A DNA stretch of 64,000 bases from Pseudonocardia sp. ICBG1293 (lineage in GTDB: Bacteria; Actinomycetota; Actinomycetes; Mycobacteriales; Pseudonocardiaceae), in assembly GCF_020131355.1 (NCBI RefSeq), contig NZ_JAHLEL010000006.1, positions 186,001 through 250,000 on the forward strand, in the 5' to 3' direction. Below the pieces are notes generated by a model that worked only from the letters and a program-made list of their open reading frames with translations, searched no databases and was not told the origin of the DNA. How positions within the stretch are numbered: position 1 is the first letter of the stretch; every line of letters begins with the position of its first letter. A program made the translations under genes and the position numbers. Positions 58,934-64,000 of this stretch are shown here, piece by piece.

Positions 58934-59919
58934 AGGCAGCCGTCTACTCCCGCGAGGGCACCGCCCGCGACGTCCTGACCGTCGGTGAACTCGACACGCC
59001 GGAGCCCGGTCCGGGTCAGGTCCGGGTCCGGGTCCGCACCTCGGCGATCAACCCGACCGACACGAAGACCCGTGACGGCACGGTGTCACGTCCGTTCGAC
59101 GGGGTCCGCGTCCCGCACCAGGACGGGGTGGGCGAGATCGACGCGGTGGGGGAGGGTGTCGACCCGGCCCGCGTCGGGGAGCGGGTCTGGACCTGGCTGG
59201 CCTCGCCGGGCGGTGCCGGCGGCGCCGCGCTCGCCGAGTGGGGCACCGGCGCGGAGTACACCGTGCTGACCGCGGAGCAGGCGACCCCGCTGCCCGACGG
59301 CGTGCCCGACGACCTCGGCGCCTGCCTGGGGGTCCCGGCGATGACCGCCTACCACTGCCTGTTCGCCGACGGCCCGGTCGCCGGACGCACGGTGCTGGTC
59401 ACCGGCGGTGCCGGCGCGGTCGGGCACTACGGCATCCAGCTCGCCCGGTGGGCCGGGGCGACGGTGGTGACCACGGTGTCCGGCCCGGAGAAGGCGGAGC
59501 TGGCCCGGGCCGCGGGTGCGCACCACGTCGTCAACTACCGCGACGGCGACCCGGCCACCGCCATCCTCGACGCCGTCGGCCCGGTCGACCGGATCGTCGA
59601 GGTCGCGCTCGCCCAGAACCTCGCGCAGGACCTCGCCGTGCTGCGCAACGGGGGCGAGGTCGTCTCCTACGCCGCCACCCCGCAGGACCCGGCGATCCCG
59701 GTCCGTGCACTGATGGGGGCGAACGCGGTGCTGCGGTTCGCGCTGCTCTACACCGTGCCCCGCCCGGTGCTGGCCGAGGCGGCCCGCGGGCTGGGTGTCG
59801 CGGCCACGCACGGCGCGCTGACCCCGCTGCCGATCACCCGGTTCGGGATCGACGACGTCGTCGCCGCCCACGAGGCCGTCGAGGCGGGGACGACGGGCAA
59901 GGTCGTGGTCGACCTCTGA
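58930..59919 (+). CDS. zinc-free MDR-family NADPH:quinone oxidoreductase
   Basis: A 329-residue medium-chain dehydrogenase. The N-terminal GroES-like domain ('RVRTSAINPTDTKTRDG', 'PHQDGVGEIDAVGEGVDPAR') lacks the catalytic Zn ligands. The Rossmann domain has 'VLVTGGAGAVGHYGIQLARW' (A-x-x-G-x-x-G type) and 'HHVVNYRDGD'. It ends 'GIDDVVAAHEAVEAGTTGKV'. It probably reduces quinones or enones with NADPH. GTG 58930 overlaps the molybdoenzyme stop codon, so translation is coupled. Confidence 0.9.
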   Translation: MKAAVYSREGTARDVLTVGELDTPEPGPGQVRVRVRTSAINPTDTKTRDGTVSRPFDGVRVPHQDGVGEIDAVGEGVDPARVGERVWTWLASPGGAGGAALAEWGTGAEYTVLTAEQATPLPDGVPDDLGACLGVPAMTAYHCLFADGPVAGRTVLVTGGAGAVGHYGIQLARWAGATVVTTVSGPEKAELARAAGAHHVVNYRDGDPATAILDAVGPVDRIVEVALAQNLAQDLAVLRNGGEVVSYAATPQDPAIPVRALMGANAVLRFALLYTVPRPVLAEAARGLGVAATHGALTPLPITRFGIDDVVAAHEAVEAGTTGKVVVDL

Positions 59920-59945
59920 CCGGTCACGGTCGGCCACCCCGCCGG

Positions 59946-59966
59946 TCCGGCGCCCTCAGCGCCGGA
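59946..59966. terminator. 8-bp stem hairpin between convergent genes
   Basis: TCCGGCGC, a five-base loop and GCGCCGGA. It lies between the quinone oxidoreductase and lipoprotein genes, with the lipoprotein stop codon in the loop. Confidence 0.55.
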
Positions 59967-60636
59967 TCGGCGGGTTCCGGTCGCGCCGGGCCAGTAGTAC
60001 CGCCGCCCCCGCCGCGACGACCACCAGCCCCGCGAGCAGCAGCGACCACCCCAGGATGGACGGCGCGTTCGGGTCGGTGGAGATCACCGCGGCGTTGATC
60101 TGCGAGACCTCGCCGGGGACGAAGTCCCAGGTCACGGTCCCGCCGTCGGTCTCGCCGTCGGACTCGACGACCTCGCCGGGGAAGCTCATCGCGAGCCGCA
60201 CGTCGGCCCGGTCCACCGGCATCGTGGTCAGGTCGGCCCGGCCCTGGACCGCGATCCGCTCCCCGACCCGGCGCAGCTCCAGGTTCGCCCGGCCCGAGGC
60301 GTTCCCCCCGAGCAGGTTCAGCTGCGCGACCTGGGCGAAGCTCAGGTTCTCGAAGGCGGCCCGGGTGCCGACGAACCCGTCCTGGTCGTACGGCGACAGC
60401 TCGACCTCGCCGGCCAGGTCGGCCGGGACCTCCAGCTGCGGGCCGCGGCCGTCCGGCGCGCCCTCGGGCGTCGCGACGACGACGGTGCCGTCCACGGTGT
60501 CGTCCGGCTGGACGGCGAGTGCGACCTGGACCCGGGTGCAGCCGGTCAGTGCGAGCAGGGCCAGCACCGCGAGCAGCACGAGCGCACGCGTCCGGGATCG
60601 ACGGCGTGCGGGTGGCGCGGTGCGGTGCGGCGGCAT
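59956..60636 (-). CDS. LppM-family lipoprotein
   Basis: A 226-residue protein. A basic N-terminus and hydrophobic signal ('RALVLLAVLALLALTGCTRV') contain the lipobox L-T-G-C with the lipidated Cys near residue 33. The exported domain ('TRVQVALAVQPDDTVDGTVV') is followed by a C-terminal membrane helix ('ILGWSLLLAGLVVVAAGAAV') and an R-R-D-R tail. This matches mycobacterial LppM, a surface lipoprotein that affects host-cell trafficking. ATG 60636 is the first good start. Confidence 0.85.
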   Translation of the reverse strand: MPPHRTAPPARRRSRTRALVLLAVLALLALTGCTRVQVALAVQPDDTVDGTVVVATPEGAPDGRGPQLEVPADLAGEVELSPYDQDGFVGTRAAFENLSFAQVAQLNLLGGNASGRANLELRRVGERIAVQGRADLTTMPVDRADVRLAMSFPGEVVESDGETDGGTVTWDFVPGEVSQINAAVISTDPNAPSILGWSLLLAGLVVVAAGAAVLLARRDRNPPIRR

Positions 60637-60673
60637 GGCGTCATCGTGCCACCCGGGTACGACGGTCCCGGCG

Positions 60674-61315
60674 TCACTCGGGGGCGTGTGTCGGGTGATC
60701 CGTGGGGAGCAGGGGCAGCTCCCGCCCCAGCACGGCGAACGGGCGCGGATCCCCGGTGAACAGGTGCTCGCGCAGCACGTCGACGAACCCGGCACGCCGG
60801 TAGAGCCGCCAGGCCCGGCCGGGCGCGGCGCGGCCGTACTCGGGGGTCGAGAGCAGCATCCGGGCCCGGGCGGCGTCGGTGGCCAGTGCCCGCAGCAGCT
60901 GCTCGCCGATGCCCGAGCCCTGCGCCTGCGGGTGGACGTGCAGCTCGGTCAGCTCGAAGTAGTCGCTCAGCCAGTCGGTGCCCGCGGCGCCGGGCTCCCC
61001 GCGCCGCGCGCGCAGCCCACGCCGGACCTCCTCGAACCACCACTGCCCGGGGCCACCCCAGTAGCCGTAGCCGATGCCGGTGAGCCGGTCGTGCCCGTCG
61101 AGCCAGCCGACCGAGCGCCAGCCCGGCCGGTAGGAGTGTTCGAGCCAGAGCGAGCGGCGCTGGCGCGCGGTCGAGCGCGGGTAGCCCATCGCGGTCACGT
61201 AGACGTCGATGGCCTCGCCCAGCCGGTCGGCGAACTCGCTGCGGCCGAGGCCCACCAGACGCGGACGCGACGGTGCGGCGGTCACCGCGAGCACCGGCCC
61301 CGGCGGGGACCGCAC
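60674..61315 (-). CDS. GNAT-family N-acetyltransferase
   Basis: A 213-residue acetyltransferase. The core motif A is 'ELTELHVHPQAQGSGIGEQL' (R/Q-x-x-G-x-G/A, about residues 125-144), followed by 'WRLYRRAGFVDVLREH'. The first 115 residues contain a Trp-rich stretch ('YGYWGGPGQWWFEEV') that probably forms the acceptor site. The acceptor is unknown. The GTG start is at 61315; a shorter start near 'LVGLGRSEFADRLGEA' is possible. Its upstream region is shared with the LexA-box promoter that faces away. Confidence 0.85.
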   Translation of the reverse strand: MRSPPGPVLAVTAAPSRPRLVGLGRSEFADRLGEAIDVYVTAMGYPRSTARQRRSLWLEHSYRPGWRSVGWLDGHDRLTGIGYGYWGGPGQWWFEEVRRGLRARRGEPGAAGTDWLSDYFELTELHVHPQAQGSGIGEQLLRALATDAARARMLLSTPEYGRAAPGRAWRLYRRAGFVDVLREHLFTGDPRPFAVLGRELPLLPTDHPTHAPE

Positions 61316-61444
61316 GCCCGCGCGGGGGCGGGGTCGGTGTCCGGGTACATGGCCCCATCACACCACGGCCGGCCGGTCCCGGCGGTCCCGGACCGGACGC
61401 CCCGCCGCACCGCGGCCCGGTGGGCGGGGCCACCGGGGGCCGAC

Positions 61445-61498
61445 TTGACGCGACGATCGAACACGCGTTCTACTGACGTATGTCGAACGCGTGTTCGA
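61445..61498 (+). promoter_or_regulatory. promoter with two LexA (SOS) boxes
   Basis: TTGACG (61445-61450), 18 bases, then TCTACT (61469-61474) form a fair -35/-10 pair. Box 1 is TCGAACACGCGTTCTA (61457-61472), between and overlapping these hexamers. Box 2 is TCGAACGCGTGTTCGA (61483-61498), a perfect TCGAAC-N4-GTTCGA palindrome. This is the known LexA operator of actinobacteria. The placement would block polymerase until SOS induction. It faces the DUF6504 and HEPN genes; the leader would be about 120 bases. Confidence 0.85.
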
Positions 61499-61606
61499 CG
61501 CCGGGCGTCCGGTGGGCGGGGTGGGGGAAGCACCCCGTCGCCGGGCGTCCCGGAGACCGATTCCGGTGGTGGCAACCGAGGCCCCCGCCGGGTGGAAGGC
61601 GTGGTG

Positions 61607-61927
61607 ATGCCAGTGGGCGGCTTCTCGCGTTTGTTCCGGTCCCGCCAGCCGGCGGCGATCGACGTGCGCTGGCAGAACGGCGAGCCGGTCGAGTTCTCCC
61701 GGCGTCCGTCGCGCCGCGGGGAACATTTCCTGGTCACCGGGGTTCGAGACCAGTGGGTCGAGGAGTCCCCGTGGCCGTTCCCGTCGCCGATGCCGGTGGG
61801 CGGGGACCGGCTGAGCTGCTGGCGGGTGCTCGCGCGGTCGGTGCAGGACCCGCAGGAGCCGCCCCGCGAGGTGGTGCTGCGGATGCGGTCCGGTCCCGGT
61901 GTGTGGGACCTGGTGAAGGTCGACTGA
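61607..61927 (+). CDS. DUF6504 family protein, probably SOS-controlled
   Basis: A 106-residue protein of the actinobacterial DUF6504 family: 'FRSRQPAAIDVRWQNGEPVE', 'GEHFLVTGVRDQWVEESPWP' and 'DLVKVD' at the end. Short Trp-containing strands suggest a small beta-barrel. The function is unknown. From memory, relatives often lie near translesion polymerase genes, which fits the LexA boxes 110 bases upstream. ATG 61607 is preceded by GGTGGAAGG; GTG 61601 or 61604 is also possible. Confidence 0.82.
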   Translation: MPVGGFSRLFRSRQPAAIDVRWQNGEPVEFSRRPSRRGEHFLVTGVRDQWVEESPWPFPSPMPVGGDRLSCWRVLARSVQDPQEPPREVVLRMRSGPGVWDLVKVD

Positions 61928-61954
61928 GAGGTGCGGGAGGTACGGGAGGTGCGC

Positions 61955-62917
61955 GTGCGGAGCAGGACGATGGAACTGGACCTGGCGCTGCCGTCGCCGC
62001 GGTCCGCCGGGGTGCGACGGCCGGGCGAGGTCCCGGAGGGTGCCGCGCGGCCGCAGCGGCGGTCCGGCCGGCCGCGCCCGGCCACCGACGGGCTGTGGCC
62101 GCTGGACTGCGGCGTGGCGCGGGGCGGGGCCGACCGCGCGGAGCCCGCTCCCGGAGCGGTGTCGTCCCGGCGGGGGAGCGGCCGGACCGGCTCCGACCCG
62201 GCCGGGACCGGCTGCGCCGGCCGCGCGGCCAGGACCGCGTCCGGCACCGCCGGCTCGTCCGGGACCGCCGGCTCGGCCGGGACGGACGGGCCGAGCGCGG
62301 CCGGCCCGGGTGGCACCGCAGGTACGGCCGGGACGGCCGGCTGGACCGGGACGGCCGGTCCGACCGGGACCGGCGGCCGGAGCGGGCCCGGCCCGGAGCG
62401 GCGCGCGGCGGACGGTCCGCCGCGGTCCCGGCCCGGCGTCCCCGGCCGGGCCGGGCAGGTGGTGCCGCTGCCGAGCGCTCCCGCATCCTCGACCGGCGGT
62501 GCCGCCCGCCCGGCCGGTCCGGGGTCCCTCCGGTCGCCTGCGCCCGCCCCGCCGTCGCGGGACGCGCTGGGGTTGCTGCGCCAGGCCGCGGAGCAGCTCG
62601 CCGAGGCGCACCGGGAGCTCGAGCCGCTGCGTCGCTACCCGGCGGCCTATCTCGCCGCGCTCCGCGCCGGAGCGGCGGTGCTGGCGATGCGGGCCCGGCC
62701 CCGGACCCGCCGTGGTGCCCCGCGCGACGTCTGGCGCCTCCTCGCCGAGGTCGCCCCGGAGCTGGAGGAGTGGGCGGCCTTCTTCGCCGGGTGCTCGCGG
62801 CTGCGGATCGAGGCCGAGGCCGGCATCGACCGGCACGTCGACCGGCGCGCCGCCGACGACCTGCTGCGCCAGGCCGAGCAGTTCGTCACCCGGGTGCAGC
62901 TGCTGCTGCCGCGGTGA
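61955..62917 (+). CDS. SAV_6107-type HEPN-domain protein with long low-complexity N-terminus
   Basis: A protein of about 320 residues. The C-terminal 125 residues match the SAV_6107 HEPN family: 'ALGLLRQAAEQLAEAHRELE', 'AAYLAALRAGAAVLAMRARP', 'APELEEWAAFFAGCSRLRIE' and 'ADDLLRQAEQFVTRVQLLLP'. The canonical HEPN RNase motif (R-x4-6-H) is not evident. The first 190 residues are Gly/Thr/Ala/Pro/Arg-rich with G-T-A-G repeats, far longer than the usual short lead. GTG 61955 has GGGAGGT upstream; GTG 61931 and ATG 61970 are alternatives. It lies 27 bases after DUF6504, probably in one SOS operon. Confidence 0.78.
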   Translation: MRSRTMELDLALPSPRSAGVRRPGEVPEGAARPQRRSGRPRPATDGLWPLDCGVARGGADRAEPAPGAVSSRRGSGRTGSDPAGTGCAGRAARTASGTAGSSGTAGSAGTDGPSAAGPGGTAGTAGTAGWTGTAGPTGTGGRSGPGPERRAADGPPRSRPGVPGRAGQVVPLPSAPASSTGGAARPAGPGSLRSPAPAPPSRDALGLLRQAAEQLAEAHRELEPLRRYPAAYLAALRAGAAVLAMRARPRTRRGAPRDVWRLLAEVAPELEEWAAFFAGCSRLRIEAEAGIDRHVDRRAADDLLRQAEQFVTRVQLLLPR

Positions 62918-63001
62918 GGAGGGCCGACAGCGGGCGGCGGGCCGTACCGGGGGAGCCGGATGGCCGGGAGCGACCGGGGCCGGGCGCGGGAGCGGAACGT
63001 C

Positions 63002-63832
63002 TCAGGCCGAGGCGGCGGGGCGCGAGGCGCTGCGCAGCACCCGGCCCAGCAGGGCGGTGAACACCGCGGAGATCTCCCGGGCGCCCGGGGTGTCCCACGC
63101 CTGGATCGGCAGGCAGGCGCCCTGGGCCTGCTGGACCGCCGAGCGGTCGGGCAGGACGCTGTTGAACACGAGGGGGCCGAACAGCTCGCGCAGCTCCGAG
63201 ATCCGGAACTCGTGCTCGGTGTTGCGCGGCCGTACCCGGTTGACCAGCACGCCCAATGGCTGCAGGCGGTCGTTGGACCGCTCGCGTTCGGTCTGCACCG
63301 CGTCGAACGCACGTTGCACACCGGACACCGAGAACATCGTCGGGTCGGTCACCAGGATCGCCCGGTCCGCCGCCGACAGCGCGCTGCGGGTCAGCTGCCC
63401 CAGCGACGGCGGGCAGTCCACGATCACCAGCCGGTAGCGCTCCTCGACGGTCTCGGAGCCACCGGACTCGTCGGTGATCAGCTCGCCGGCCAGCCGCTGC
63501 AGTGCGCGGTCGAGCCGATGGAGCTGCGCCGCGCCCGGGTCGGGATGGTTGTGCCGCTCGGTCTGCTCCGCGCCGACCAGCACGTCGAGACCCTCACCCC
63601 ACGCCGACGGCGCGATGGCCCGCTCGACGACCGCGCGGCGCGGCTCGTCCAGCACGTCGGCGACGGTGGCCGTGGTCGGCTCCGGGTCGAGCGCGGTGGT
63701 GGCGTTGGCCTGCGGGTCGAGATCCACCACGAGGGTGGAGACGCCGTGACGCTGCGCTGCGCCGGCCAGACCCAGTGCGACGGTGGTCTTGCCGACGCCA
63801 CCCTTGAGACTGAGCGTGGCGACGACCTGCAC
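63002..63832 (-). CDS. ParA/MinD-type ATPase
   Basis: A 276-residue P-loop ATPase: deviant Walker A 'LSLKGGVGKTTVALGLAG' (about residues 6-23), Walker A' region 'STLVVDLDPQANATTALDPE', and Walker B 'YRLVIVDCPPSLGQLTRSAL'. It resembles Soj/ParA proteins and lone actinobacterial ParA homologues. No ParB gene or parS repeat is seen nearby, so cargo or chromosome positioning cannot be assigned. GTG 63832 was chosen because it starts just before the conserved first strand. It is convergent with the HEPN gene (84-base gap). Confidence 0.86.
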   Translation of the reverse strand: MQVVATLSLKGGVGKTTVALGLAGAAQRHGVSTLVVDLDPQANATTALDPEPTTATVADVLDEPRRAVVERAIAPSAWGEGLDVLVGAEQTERHNHPDPGAAQLHRLDRALQRLAGELITDESGGSETVEERYRLVIVDCPPSLGQLTRSALSAADRAILVTDPTMFSVSGVQRAFDAVQTERERSNDRLQPLGVLVNRVRPRNTEHEFRISELRELFGPLVFNSVLPDRSAVQQAQGACLPIQAWDTPGAREISAVFTALLGRVLRSASRPAASA

Positions 63833-63958
63833 CCACCCAACGTACCGTGCGGTCCGGCGGTGTGGCCGGGCGGAGTCCGTGTGATCGCCCGGCGCCTGCC
63901 GGCGGCCCCGCGACGGGCGGGCGGTCCGCTTCCCGGTGGGGGCCACTAGTCTCGTGCC

Positions 63959-64000
63959 GTGGGATCGCCGACACGGGAGCAGTCCGGAGCAGCGCGCGGT
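63959..64000 (+). CDS. possible start of a gene running off the window
   Basis: GTG at 63959 opens a frame of 14 codons (V-G-S-P-T-R-E-Q-S-G-A-A-R-G) to the window edge. It is divergent from the ParA gene by 126 bases. Too little is present to assign a family. Confidence 0.3.
   Translation, partial: MGSPTREQSGAARG

Noticed and set aside
61480..63060. A 526-codon open frame starting at ATG 61480 inside the LexA region
   Set aside because: It overlaps the DUF6504 and HEPN genes in another frame, has only Arg/Gly/Pro-rich text and no family signal. It is a GC-driven open frame.
1..64000. tRNA or rRNA genes
   Set aside because: I found no cloverleaf-type sequence with a T-loop motif and no rRNA-like stretch by reading; a tRNA search program could still find one.

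Overview
The window is very GC-rich DNA with actinobacterial gene style: GTG starts, GGAGG-type ribosome sites, 4-base GTGA/ATGA overlaps, LCP, LppM, VKOR/DsbA and PucR proteins. Gene content suggests a Pseudonocardiales-type organism such as Pseudonocardia or Amycolatopsis; that is inference, because no rRNA or single-copy marker gene is present. No tRNA, rRNA or CRISPR array was seen.

Layout. (1) 1-9.6 kb is a catabolic region: the end of a KstD-like FAD dehydrogenase, a phthalate-dioxygenase-reductase-type electron donor, a GcoA/CYP255-like P450, an IclR regulator, an alpha/beta hydrolase, a PucR regulator, two short-chain dehydrogenases and a TetR regulator. It is decaying. The P450 has lost about 10 bases at its heme loop, the TetR gene has an amber codon, the IclR frame misses its expected stop, and an IS427-type element sits between P450 and IclR. 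(2) 9.6-17.8 kb holds YihY and CDP-alcohol transferase genes, then a divergent carotenoid cluster (CrtI-like, family-2 glycosyltransferase, CruF, CrtU-like) that would suit a hydroxylated, glycosylated, perhaps aromatic carotenoid. (3) 18-20.5 kb holds a STAS protein, an NlpC/P60 hydrolase and two unknowns. (4) 20.6-26.5 kb is a chain of IS5-type elements and MITEs joined only by TTA. (5) 26.5-39 kb holds a two-component system, an amino-acid permease, a D-lactate-dehydrogenase-like flavoprotein, an enoyl-CoA hydratase-like protein, a short-chain dehydrogenase, a TPR protein, a long low-complexity membrane protein and a DinB protein. (6) 39-43.1 kb holds an IS110 element and a second IS chain. 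(7) 43.2-54.7 kb holds an acyltransferase-like membrane protein with a NarL-type two-component system, a cupin, a DsbA-VKOR pair, TatA, a frameshifted MgtA-type ATPase, an ArsR regulator with a palindromic operator, an LCP protein and a DedA protein. (8) 54.8-64 kb holds a second IS630 copy, a small secreted protein, a nitrate-reductase-like molybdoenzyme with a quinone oxidoreductase, LppM, a GNAT, a two-gene unit behind a tandem LexA-box promoter, and a ParA ATPase.

Two structures stand out. In the first, several IS5-type elements with GAG...CTC ends insert at TTA, and each junction reads CTC-TTA-GAG, apparently a target for the next element. This gives end-to-end chains at two loci, including an element with a pRiA4b-ORF3 passenger gene and a 121-bp MITE that shares its ends. 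In the second, a promoter with two LexA (SOS) boxes drives a DUF6504 gene and a SAV_6107-type HEPN gene.
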